DNA of 64,000 nucleotides from Larix kaempferi (lineage: Eukaryota > Streptophyta > Pinopsida > Pinales > Pinaceae): NCBI GenBank assembly GCA_027924585.1, contig BSBM01000461.1, positions 11,351,001-11,415,000 of the forward strand, read 5' to 3'. The notes beneath the pieces were generated by a model. It did not search any database. It saw only the letters and a list, made by a program, of their open reading frames with translations, and was not told the origin of the DNA. Positions 34,027-45,440 of the stretch are shown piece after piece; within the stretch, counting starts at the first letter, position 1, and every line of letters starts with the position of its first letter. The position numbers were made by a program, and so were the translations under genes.

Positions 34027-37000
34027 TGGATGTACTGAGTAAACTTCTATGTGAAAAAATTGTGCATAAAATCCAGCATAATATAAACAGAAGATGGACA
34101 TGGGAAGGATTTTTAGGAAGCACAAGAACAAGTGATTTTGGGCTTCCATTGTGGATTCTCTTGTAGTTTTGGGAGTTGGAAGTGTAGTTGTCCTGTTTGT
34201 ACTACGAACATGGAGGACTTCATAACTAAGTCTCTATCTCTAAAAAGGATCAATAAATTGAAATCATACTTCCCATTCAAATTGATGCTCCTGATTTTTA
34301 CTTTTACATTATGTTGTATCTCTTCTAGTTTTTAGGAAATCAAGAAAATCAATACAGAATTGCATTGCCCCTTGGGAGGATTCTACCAAAAACAATAGAA
34401 AATAACTCTTCGCTCATCTTAAACTTGCAATTGCAATCCTAAGATTTAGACACCATCCAAGATGAAATGTAGAGCTAACAAATCCCCCAAACTATACGAT
34501 TAAAATTCCAATCCTTAGGTGCTTGCGCCTTAGGGCTCTAGTGGACCAATTAGGAAAAGTCTCTAGGTATGGTTGTTAATTTGTCTTTCATTGTTGTATC
34601 ATTTCTAATCCACGTATATTCATATCCTACATTCTAATGGTTTGGCTTCTTTTGACTAAGCAATAACTGCATAGCACATCAACTATATGAACAACCAATA
34701 ACGGTGATGGATCTGTTTTACTCAATTGTTGTATTGAAGTTAAGGAATTCTCAAGGCTAGCTACTATATCACTTAGGCCATTCTCACTCAAACTGGCAAC
34801 CCTTAGTCACATTTGTATCATTCTTAGTCCCATTTTTAACAACACTCCTATGTAGACAGCAGTAAACCTGCTAAATCACAAGCATAGACCTTGGCTTGAC
34901 GGTCTATGCAAGTATATACTATGATATTCTTTGCAATGTGCATCTATAAGGATAGAAAAGGAGGCATTTTTTTCATTCGGAGGTTCAACTTCCACAATTA
35001 CTTTGGTCTAAGTCCTCTGGGAAGTCATCGTTGACCTTCCAACTGCCACTTGGGGGGGCATACATTTCTGTGAATCCAGGGTCCTCCTACATCATTGGGA
35101 TCTAGCCACCTTTAGGAAAAAACACCATCTAACATGAGGATACCATCTACTAGCACGTGGACAAAACCTGAGACCTCCCATATCCCCAAGAACTAGAGGA
35201 GGGTGGTTTTTCCAATCCACCAACATGCACTTTGTATAGCCCAGAACAACTATATGGTTTTCAACTTTGGATGCAAACTGCAGTTACATTCCCAAGCTAT
35301 ATGAAGTCTTTGAAATCATAAAAAGGCATCTTATTTTCTTATCGAATACATGCAATAGAAAATTTTGAATTAATACTCTGGTGTTGGGATATTTCCTATA
35401 TGAAGTCTTTGACATCATAAAAAGGAATCTTATTTTCCTATCGAATACATGCAATCGAAAACCTTGAATTAATACTCTGGTGTTTGGATATTACTTTTAG
35501 CAAGATATCATTATTTTACATGGACCGATTCGTTACTAACTAAGCTTGAAATTCAAAAGCATCACAACCAAGAATTGGTTTGAATATAGAAAACTAATGT
35601 ATCATGTGGAAACCACTACTCCGACAAGTTAATAATGATGAAACTGCTATACCACCTCAACAATGTATAGGTAATACCTCTTCCAACTCTCCAATCATAC
35701 AAGATATTAATTTTGACAGCATTTTTATGCCTGACACCCATCATATTGATTATAATAGCAGACTGATATATTTCCATACAGTTGTACGTTATAACCAGTA
35801 TTTTTGTTTTGTTGAATGAAAGTGTGAAGGTTTGGATATACACTAACCAAGTCATAGTAGTATAACAGGGTTTGCAAACTTGACCAGTATCTATTACAAA
35901 GCCAGGTTTGGATTAAGATTCTAGATGCTTGGGAGAAGCACTGGATAGTGCATGTTCAGGTGCATTTGGGGCTTGTGTGAAGATGGTTGTACCAATGTAG
36001 ACATCAATAAGCATTCCAGTTTGATCAAAAAATACGAAGCTAAATACCAAGCAAAGGAACATTCTAAAGATGGAATCCATGAATGGGGTGAAAAAAGAGA
36101 AAATTATGCATATTGCTAAATTCCAAAACAAGATTCTTAAATTCCTTCTTTTTATTCTCATATTTTATCCAAATGGACTAAAATTTCACTATACCTGTTG
36201 CACAGACACTTGAAAATTCAAAATAGAAATTTATAGTAAACCCAGTGTGTAGATACCCACAACAACATCTATGAAACTTAGCAACGATAGCTTCATAGGA
36301 ATCCTACAGGTTTTTATCTATCAAATTAATGGAGACAATCACTGTATCTCTACCATCTTTGAATAAAAATACTTTTCAAGAAAGCAAGAAACGACCCTAC
36401 AAATTTGTAAGGGAATTTGTAGAGCTTCTTGACTGTAGGGCTGCAGAATTCGTAGCCTGCCTCTTCAAGAGCCTCCAAGTTCTCTCCAATGATATTTTAT
36501 CCATGGAAGTACTGGAAATTAAATACCCAAATTCTAAACCCTGTTAATAGGAAAAACCATTTCCTCAACGAGTATCATTGGTAACCTAATAAATGCCCAA
36601 ACCAGATCCAATTCACAACTACTTGCTTCTCAAAACCCACTAAAACCTCCTCGCTTCCCGCCAACCAAAAATATTTGGCACCAACGATTTGCTTGGACTG
36701 GTTAGTTGTCTCTAATGGGCTGCTTGACTCGTTATCTACATAAATGGAGGATGAAATATCCATGAGTGTAGGATAATCATCCATCAATGCAGTCGAGAAG
36801 AGGTGGGATGTGGGTCAATAATGGTCATGTATTTTGTTTATGGTCGGGTTCGTAGGCATATTCATCTATTGGGTTCAATAGTTTTCATTTTTTGGTATCC
36901 AAATATCATCGTGGAGAGCAAAGGTCAACCTTGTGCGTTGTTGAAACCATTGGATAATGGGCTATTACCATAATCTAGGGCTACCAACAACACTTGCTTC

Positions 37001-37939
37001 TACCCATGTATGTAACTCGACATATAGTAACCAGCATCAGGCACTTGGAGTTATTTTCCACGCCATGATACTTGTGCTCAACATGTGTGCCCAAAGAGTA
37101 AAGATAATATTTAGTTTATATTTTTATATTTTTGGAGAACACGATAGATCAAGTTGGTTGTGATACATCAACCCATTAATATTAATTGTGGGAAATTCGA
37201 TGTTTGCACTAATTACCAACAAGAAGAAGGATGTTGGTAGTTGATCAACAAGGGAAAGAGCCTACATTGCAGGCTAACTTCATATATGTCATCATGGCAA
37301 TGTGGTGTCCTTGAAAATATTGATGAGAGTCACATGGTGTAGTCCTTATGGTTTTAGACATATTTCATTCTCTACCACACAAATTTGAAATATTATATAA
37401 CCTACCCTAATGAAGATTTGGGCTCAAGGTAAATTTTACAACCCAAGAGAACAGAGGAATAATTGTTCTAGCAATTGTGGACATTTCAAATATGCTTGTG
37501 TAGTTCCACCCATCAAATCCTTCAAAATCCAAGGTTCCCATCTTGGAAAACTCATTCTAAATCATATCGTCATGTTTTAGTCCTACTAAATTTCTTTACA
37601 TACATAATAACAAAACTAATCACATTTCATAGATTTTTAGGATAATTAAGAAGCAATATGGAATAATTTGGATGGATTCCCTTGTCCTACAAACAAGGAT
37701 CTCATACATCAATATTTGAATGCCTTGTTAAACAATGACATAAAAAAAATTATTACTAAAACTATGAAAAGATGGAAAAAATTACACTTGTGAGTCATAA
37801 ATCTATCTTCGTCGAAGGGTCCAAAGCGATAAAAGGCCTTACTTGTAAAAAATTTTCACTTAAAAGTTCCAAAGGCCAAATGTTTTTTCATTTACTTTAT
37901 TCCACCCAATTATCTTGTTTGACATTGTTTTGTTAACGT
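34027..37939. other. Unassigned AT-rich stretch
   Basis: Many short frames, none convincing. The only clear structure is the two-unit repeat at 35298-35497. Confidence 0.5.
35298..35497. repeat. Two tandem 100-bp units
   Basis: 35298-35397 and 35398-35497 both run TATATGAAGTCTTTGA, ATCGAATACATGCAAT and TTGAATTAATACTCTGGTGT, with only a few differences. Confidence 0.9.
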
Positions 37940-39551
37940 TACATTATAAAGGGCCGGAATGGTATATTGTATGTTTTTAATATATACATTATAAAGGAAA
38001 TTAAAGAAAAACTGTATATTGTAAAGGGGATTAGGGATTACAGAAATGCCACTTTTTCATTTAAAATGGTTGGGAATATTAGGAAACTAATTAGGATAAG
38101 ACACAAAAGCAGCTCGAGGGAGGAGACTTTTGGAAGCTGGGACGTAAGATATTGAAGGGGTTTGGGATTTAAAGGTGCTTTCTTATTTTTTTATGTAAAT
38201 GAAAATGGGAAGGGGTGAGGATTTTAGAGGCAAAAGGGTTTAAAAGCTAGTATAGGGGAAATAATTAAAAGGGGGAAGCACTAGTATTTTTATTATAAAA
38301 TATGGGATATTGGATTTTTTTATGTAAGACTTAGGGGTGGAATATTTTTCAATTTTTCAAGCATAGACGTAAGAGAACATCACTGACACATGGATGCATC
38401 CTGTGAATTAATGAAGGATGTGAAAATGTCAAAATTTAATTGTCATGACATGAAATGCCGAAATTTCAACTAAGTGCCGAGAAGATCAAATGTTGACGAT
38501 TTTCGTCAAACAAAAAATGGGTATGATCAGTGTGACTAGATTAATACAATTATGCAGACGCTCATGACTTTGTGGCATGACAGTATAATGATTGACAAGA
38601 AACTACCAAAATCCAAACTTGACCTAACCACAACATGACCACAATACATGAGATGCAAACTGGTTGTAAGTCTATCGAAGGGGTCCAATGGAAGCTGTGA
38701 AAATGATGAAAGGAGATATGCACATGAAAAGTGCTTCAAGCTATATTATAAATTAGGGCCAGAATGGTATATTATATGTTTTTAATATATAAATTATAAA
38801 GGAGATTAAAGACATTTTGTACATTGTAAAGGGGATTAGGGATTAGAGAAATGCCAATTTTTTCATTTAAAATGGTCAGAAATATTAGGAAACTAATTAG
38901 GATAAGACAAAAGGAGCTCGAGGGAGGAGACTTTTGGAAGTTGGGACGTAAGATGAAGGGGTTTGGTATTTAAAGGTGCTTTATTATTTTTAATTTTATG
39001 TAAATGAAAATGGGAAGGGGTGAGGATTTTAGAGACAAAAGGGTTTAAAAGCTAGGATAGGGGAAATAATATTTAAAAGGGGGAAGAACTAATATTTTTA
39101 TTATAAAATATGGGATATTGGATTTTTTATGTAAGACTTGGGGTTGGAATATTTTTCAAATTTCCAAGCATAAACATAAGAAAACACTGACACATGGACG
39201 CATCCTGTGAATTAATGAAGGATGCGAAAATGAAAAAAATTAATTGTCATGACACGAAATGACAAAATTTCAACTGAGTGTCGAGAGGATCAAACGATGA
39301 TGATTTTCATCAAACGAAAAATGGAGATGACTAGTGTCACTAGATGAATACAATTATGCAGACACTCATGACTTCGCGGCATGAAAATATAATGATTGAC
39401 AAGAAAATACCAAAATCCAAACTTGACCTAATCACAACACGACTACAGTACATGAGATGCAAACTGGTTGTAAGTCTATTAAAGGGGTCCAATGGAAGCT
39501 ATGAAAATGATGAAATGAGATATGCACATGAAAACTAGTGCTTCAAACTAG
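37940..39551. repeat. Direct tandem duplication, two units of about 0.8 kb
   Basis: 37940-38742 and 38743-39551 align end to end. Shared landmarks include GGTATATT with TGTTTTTAATATAT, GTAAAGGGGATTAGGGATTA, AAATATGGGATATTGGATTT and TGCAAACTGGTTGTAAGTCT. They differ by scattered substitutions and small indels. No coding frame is kept in both. Origin and function are unknown. Confidence 0.9.
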
Positions 39552-39680
39552 ACATGTAGATGGTGAGATCAGAATGGCTGGATGACAAAATTTGATACAT
39601 GTGTTGGAGTCACTATTTTTTGACACTTCAAAATCATCGATGTTGATAATTAACAATAGCATGCTTCAAGCAGATCTAGA

Positions 39681-39848
39681 GACCATTGAATCCATCTACA
39701 TTGTTAAAATTTAGTAAATCATAACAATTCATTGTAAAAACTGGGATTTTCCATTGCTGAGTGACACCATTAACATCACTCAGGTCTCTAAATCCATATA
39801 AAAAGTTACAATTTAGTAAATTTTAACACTATAGATGGATTCAAAGAC
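39681..39848. repeat. Imperfect inverted repeat (about 35-bp arms)
   Basis: Arms 39681-39716 and 39814-39848 share TGAATCCATCTA and TTAAAATTTA in opposite orientation. A further direct copy of TTAAAATTTAGTAAAT follows near 39880. The pair TTTTCCATTGC and GGTGACAC also recurs near 39755 and 39905. This looks like MITE-type sequence, possibly rearranged copies. Confidence 0.65.
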
Positions 39849-39936
39849 CCCATTAACATATGCTGTGTTAAAATTTAGTAAATTGTACAAATTCAATGTC
39901 AAAATTGTAATTTTCCATTGCCAGGGTGACACAACT

Positions 39937-40037
39937 AAAAATGACTAACATAAATGACTAATTCATATTCTTAGTCATTATTATATAGTCATATTTGTAT
40001 TCTTGTGACTAATTAGTCATTTATGTTAGTCATTTTT
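39937..40037. repeat. Perfect 27-bp inverted repeat (hairpin)
   Basis: Left arm 39937-39963 (AAAAATGACTAACATAAATG and onward) is exactly complementary to right arm 40011-40037, with a 47-bp AT-rich loop. The outer sequences GTGACACAACTAAAAATGAC (about 39926) and, near 40107-40130, GTCGTTTTTAGTTGGATCAC extend a looser inverted symmetry. It is probably a hairpin MITE. Confidence 0.85.
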
Positions 40038-40714
40038 ATTTTATTTACTTGTTATCTAGTCGTATATTTTATCTTGTGACTAAATTAGTCATTTTTCTTA
40101 GTCGTTTTTAGTTGGATCACTTAAAATTGCTCAATTTTAGTCATTTATCCCTTGAAAAAGTTATGGTGACTAACTTTTTTAATCGCCTAGTCACATATCT
40201 CTCATTTTGTACTAGTGATAATCAACACAATGATTTGAAAAATCCTATTGGGTTGTGTCAAATGACATGTCAAGTAAACATAATCAAGTAAATATAAACT
40301 AGTTTTCATATTTGCAAGAAAGAACTGGAATTCTATTCTATTTTCAAATATTCATTTTTCTTAGGGATGTGTCTCATAGGTAGTTCAATAATGACAGTAG
40401 AGATTGCATTCAGTTCTACACATATTCAAGTTAAAACTAAGATAAGATTGTTGCTTATTTTCTTTCCAACTATGTTGAAACTGAAAGGACATGTCATAAT
40501 ATATCCCCAACATGATGTTCGGGTAGAGGGATTCAAATAATTCCAAGAATGAAATTAGGCACATCAATAGTAAGATAAAATTTAGTTACAAGGTGTGAAA
40601 ATATTTCTAGAAATTATACAAATATTCTGTGTTCATATGATCTCCAAACAATGTAAAGGACCAAAATGCTTGAAAATTTATGAAGCTCATCATACAATTG
40701 GCTACCTGTTTTTA

Positions 40715-40965
40715 ATGTCAATTTGGTCTAGGCCTGATGGTTGACAAGAGTCTTATCCTCTTCATACAGGTTCAATTCCCACAAGTGACATGTTGAGCTC
40801 TTACCAAGTATATTGTTGTAATACTTAATAGCTTTGAGACCTGTTATTGAGTTGGATTTGTGCCTTGAAGAACCTATGTTTTACCTTGGGTACCATTCTC
40901 GGAATGAGAAAAAGTGCCTTGGGATTCTCCCCATGATATATTACCTAGGAAATGTTTAAAAAAAA
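40715..40965 (+). mobile_element. SINE-like tRNA-derived element
   Basis: GGTCTAGGCCTGATGG resembles an A box and GGTTCAATTCCC, about 45 bases later, matches the B-box consensus of RNA polymerase III promoters. The spacing suits a tRNA-derived SINE head. The unit ends in an A run (about 40958-40967). No target duplication could be fixed, so the boundaries are approximate. Confidence 0.45.
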
Positions 40966-41400
40966 ATAGATAAGAAAAGGTAATTTTATTAACGTCCAAC
41001 AAAAGACCACAGAAGTAGGTCAAAGAGGCTAAAAATGTACATCCAATGACACTACAAATAGGAAGTTCCATGGTATCTCCTAAAACAATGCTAAAAGAGA
41101 AAAGATAATAAGATCTAAAGATCTAAGAGCTGGCTAGAGACTAGCCGCTGAATGTCTACAAAAGAAAGCTAAAAAATACAAAGGAGAGGGTATAAGTTAA
41201 GGTTCTTGTACAATAGAAGTAGTATATACTTAAAGGCTCCGAAGCTCCTGGTACTAAGCAAAAAGTAGAACACGAAATATAGGGAGGGTATAAAGGTCTG
41301 TTGGATCTGGTGGCCAAGGTTGAGTGAGGAATTTCAGACAAATTGGCATGCCTTAGGAGGATGAGTGCTTGACTTGAGCACACTTGGGTTTAAGGCACAT
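40966..41400 (-). mobile_element. LINE 3'-end relic
   Basis: On the minus strand the end of this stretch reads TTTTGTTGGACGTTAATAAA followed by TTACC and an A-rich tail (the A run at 40958 lies just beyond). A close relative, TTTGTTGGACATTAATAAA, occurs on the minus strand at about 46755-46775 downstream of LINE-like coding remnants. Upstream, the frame at 41156-41383 contains TRSNRPLYPPYIS, comparable to PRSIRPSE in the other copy. The shared tail suggests two members of one LINE family. Confidence 0.45.
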
Positions 41401-41589
41401 TGCTTGGGTTTGTATGTGGACCTAGGACACACATGTTGTGAAAGACTATTGGAGCATTGGATGCTTGTCTTGGATAGCAAGGAGACTTGCGATGAGGAAT
41501 ACTTGACACTTAAATCCCATGCTTGGAATACTTGACACCTCTGTTACCTATACTATATAAAGGAAGGCAAACGTATTTAGTTGTAGCAT

Positions 41590-42370
41590 TCATGTAGTAG
41601 CATATGAAAGTTCATTAGATCATTTCTATCTTGAAGATGAACTTGTCTTGAGTATTTGTACTTGTCTTTATGCAAGTAAGGAAGGTGCTAGGGTTTGTGA
41701 GAGGAAACATGTAGAGGGTACTTGATGTGCTAGCGTTTGAGTCCTTGTGTGAGTTCCTATAGTTTGTGGCAAAGAAACTCTAGAGGAGACTTGGAGAGCT
41801 TTGCATGGAGAGCTTGCACAAGGAAAATTAGCGAATATCCAAAGGTGGACTTATTGGTGTTGATGCTATCTTGTTGTCGAGCCCTTGGTGTGACTAGGTA
41901 GTTTGGTGGGATGCCTTTCTAGGCCTTTTTAATGTTGGTTAACTTTTTCTATTGATGGTGGATGACCTCACTAACATGTTTTTAGAAATCTTGTAGTATC
42001 ATGTGAGAGTTCATTAGATCATTTTTATCTTAAAGATGAACTTGTTGTGAATATTTGTACTTGTCTTTATGCAAGAGAGGAAGGTGGTTGAGTTGGTGAG
42101 GGGGGGAATCTATAGGAGACTTGAAGTGCTAGGGTTTGAATCCTTGTGCGAGAGGGACTTCAAATTTCTAGCAAATAAAACCCTAGAGGGGATTTAGATA
42201 ACTTGTGTGAGGAAATCTTGGTGAAAGGTCAAGGGTGGACATGCTTGTGTTGATGCTGGCTTGTTGTGGAGCATTTGGTGTAGCTAGATAGCTTGGTTGG
42301 GTGCCTTGCTATGCCTTTGTATTTCTAGTTAGGGTTTGATGGTGGATGTTGTCGCTAGGGTTTAGATGCA
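41590..42370 (+). repeat. Direct duplication of about 390 bp, possibly from an LTR
   Basis: 41600-41990 and 41993-42370 align: AGAGTTCATTAGATCATTT-type strings, then TATTTGTACTTGTCTTTATG CAAG, then blocks around TTGATGCT and CTTGTTGT. A TATA-like CTATATAAAGG at 41552 precedes the first copy, as in a plant LTR. No clear LTR ends were seen. Confidence 0.6.
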
Positions 42371-44034
42371 TTGCAAAGTCCTAGCTTGGGATAAGCTCGG
42401 AGGAAAATATTGTACTGACTTGTGATAAGTTGTTGGTATGTACTTATAACTTCATTTAATGTATATCTAAAGAGTACTCTGGTGTCAAACTTGTTATCAC
42501 CCAACTTCACCCTTTAAGATAAAGTCCTAAAGCCGAAGGTTTTGTTTTGCTAAAACTAAAAGGAGGCCATTGTCACCTCACTAACCCTCTTACGCACTTG
42601 AGGTTGGCTAAAGGGGATCTTCCCTAGACAGATTGGCAGAAATTGGGCTATGAAATACAAGGTGAAAAAAGAGTATTTCCAACTAAACATATTTACTTAG
42701 GTACAAGCAATGAAATAGATGGAGAGACAAGGAACTAGTGTATTTACATTGGGAAATGGGATCAAAGAAGGAATTAAACGACTGTAAAAGTTGTATAATT
42801 GATATGATACATACTTGTATCCTCTAAGGTAAGAGTATGGGGGAGGTTGGATGGGAGGATTCTGATGTGAACCCATAACTTGTTGTAACTTGTTGTTTTT
42901 CAAGTCTGTTATCAAAATCTCGTTTAGAAAAGATATTTCTCATAACATGTGGTTCTCATCTTTCCAAAGGCACGAGTCAGGGGTTTTACTTCTTCATACA
43001 CAAGAGTCAATCGTGCAGTCCCAGCATCCCTTCGTTTCATAGGAGAGATAACATCTTCAACATCTAATCCTGACTCTTCCATAGAAGTATCACAGTCACC
43101 AACATCCCTAACCTGCTATATTGAAAAAGGAATGATTCTCCAAAACACAATCTGGAAAAAATGCTCAACTATAATCATGGAAGTTACTAGTAACACCAAA
43201 ACATCCACTAGAAGAAAAAAAACATTGGAAATAGATATGTCACCTTCATAGAGTATGGTTTATCATAGGATTTGGTTTCCCTTCATCAACTGTTACTATC
43301 ACAATTTTTTTTTCAAATATCTCCTCCTTTTTAAGCACCAACTGCAAATGTGAGATGTAAGCGAACACTGTCCACAGTCAAATTGTAATCCACAATTAAC
43401 TAGAAAAATTTACTTATGGACTTGAACATCAATCTGAGTATCCCAATGTTATATGGGAAGCTAAACAAAGTAACAACCAATTATAATAATGTATCAAAGA
43501 AGTAATCAACCTTCATGACAGCTGGATCCTTCCAAGGTCCTTTATCAGAGCTAAGACACCCTCCTCCATCAACACAGGTACATGTACCACCCAAAAATTC
43601 AGGTAGTTCATTGTTTGCGAAGAAGGAAACAAATTAAAAACTATACCTTATCCCTCAAGTGAGACAAGTTCAGTTAAATCACCATAAAGACTGAATACCT
43701 CGCATCAATGACCTCCAAAAGCTTGCTCTGGTATTTATGACCTAGTACCTACACAACTAGTAATTGAGTTTAAATCAAGCAAGAGTCAAATTAAGTGATA
43801 GGAAAAGGGATATAAAATTAATTTCATCCCACATACATGTATCTTATCACTTCTGTTTGGATCAAGGAACTTCTTTACAGTACTCCAAAGTATTTTGAAA
43901 CCCATACCACTATTGATGATCAACATTCAATGCAAGGTCTACATGAAATGACTTGTGTGTTTGGTCAAATGGGCCATGGACCATGTTGAAGAATATGAAA
44001 ATACATTTCCCCAACTCAAATCCTATTAAGAAAA

Positions 44035-44611
44035 TGTTAGTTCTTCACAATTTAATTCAATATGATATAGGATCTTATCTGAGAGAATAACATGCACAAC
44101 AAATCAAACACAAGAGGTAAGAGACACAAAGCATTTCACCGGGGAAACCATAAAGGAGAAAACCCCGCAACTTCCTCAGAGATAGAATGAGCAATAATAC
44201 AAAACCCCAAAACAAAGAGATGGTCTCCAACAGCTTCCTCCTCCTCCACTTGTGTGAACTTCTCTCTCTCTCACTTATGCAAATGAGTGGGTAAGTGAAT
44301 GATGAAATAGAGAGGTCACCCTCTCTATTTATACTTTACCTTTCACTTAGCCTTAACCCCAAACAGGTCGGCCCCTAAGTGTAACTGACTGGGTCGACTT
44401 CTCTAGGAGAGTCTAATAACCCATGAAAGACTCAACTCTGGGGTCAATGCCCTGTCATACAATAGAGGGTTAACCTCATCAACTTTACATGACCCAAATA
44501 CAAGAATGACTTCTCCGACTGGAGGAATAAACATCTCCGTCGGAGGTACAATAATAAATACAATATAAAATATACAAGTGAATATCTTCCGAAGTTACAA
44601 ATACATTAACA
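44035..44611 (-). mobile_element. Ty1/copia solo LTR (577 bp) in a SEC14-like intron
   Basis: On the minus strand it starts TGTTAATGTATTTG at 44611 and ends AACTAACA at 44035. GAAAA flanks both sides (44030-44034 and 44612-44616). It shares TAACTTCGGAA, TATAAATAGAGAG, GTGGAGGAGGAGG and ATCTCTGAGGAAGTT with the copia LTR at 1776. No internal region is present, so it arose by LTR-LTR recombination. It lies between the exons ending at 44663 and starting at 43938. Confidence 0.93.
44325..44333 (-). promoter_or_regulatory. TATA box of the solo LTR
   Basis: TATAAATAG on the minus strand, in the same context as 2147-2155. Confidence 0.55.
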
Positions 44612-45440
44612 GAAAAATGTTCCTAATTACATGAGTTTCATTCCATCTCTACACGAGCATACCTCGGGATAGGTGTCCCCATCAATTTTTTGTATACGCA
44701 CAACCAGATCCCGTGCAACCTTGCTAAAATTCTTCATGCCCTATACCAATAGGTTGAGAAATATTTCATAAAAGAAGACTAAATAACAAAAAGGTCCTTG
44801 CCATACATGAGGGTGAAAATGGGAAAGTAAATGGACAAAATATTAACAATAAAGTGCCAAATCATAACAAACCATGCACATCCAATATTGTAGTAGTTGA
44901 ATCTATGTTCCTTTTGGCTACTATAGAACAAGCAGGATATTTTTTATTTAGATCGTTCGCAAATCCCTGCACATGGTATCTCAGGTATCGATCAAGAGTT
45001 CTAACATGCAAAAGTTTGTTTGGCTAAAATTTTCCCAGTCTCTCGATATAAACTGGACTGCCCTCCTTGTCTACTCCATGATATCCATGTGGATGGTAGG
45101 ATAGGACTTCATTCAGCTCATTGTAATCAAAGTCTTGGAACATAAATTAAAATAATTTCAGAATAAATAAAGTGGGAAAGTACCAAATTATATACAGTAA
45201 ATGCATGTAATATGATTAAAAACCTCATTCATCTCTGAATCCAGTGATCCCTCAGAAAAAGACAAAATGACATCTGCATACCAGAGTGTATTTTTTTTAC
45301 TTGCATTATCAATGGAAAACAAACACCCTTACCTCCTCAATAGTATCGACACCAAACTCCTTTCTCCACTACAGCATCTCTCCCCACATGTGGACTGATT
45401 TTTCAATATCAAATTTCCTGGCTTTCAAAAATATGCACCA

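Larger units (their letters stand above)
42949..45440 (-). pseudogene. SEC14-like (CRAL-TRIO) phosphatidylinositol-transfer protein pseudogene
   Basis: Minus-strand exons with canonical splice sites, in order. 45333-45440: FLKARKFDIEKSVHMWGEML, stop, WRKEFGVDTIEE. 44873-45133: [28 protein letters not shown], then after a +1 frameshift LLHVRTLDRYLRYHVQ, PACSIVAKRNIDSTTTILDV. 44663-44740: [25 protein letters not shown]. 43837-43938: TLH, stop, [30 protein letters not shown]. 43699-43748: VLGHKYQSKLLEVIDA. 43511-43610: [33 protein letters not shown], with the acceptor AG mutated. 42949-43112: an acidic C-terminal exon with LTLVYEEVKP. These are CRAL-TRIO/SEC14 signatures (PEFLGG, GPWKDP). Such proteins exchange phosphoinositides at membranes. 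The N-terminal exon was not found. The stops, frameshift and lost acceptor show it is dead; a solo LTR sits in one intron. Confidence 0.9.

Noticed and set aside
40205-40217. TTTTGTACTAGTG as a CACTA-type element end
   Set aside because: It resembles a reversed CACTA terminus, but no matching CACTAGTAC end or 3-bp duplication was found upstream.
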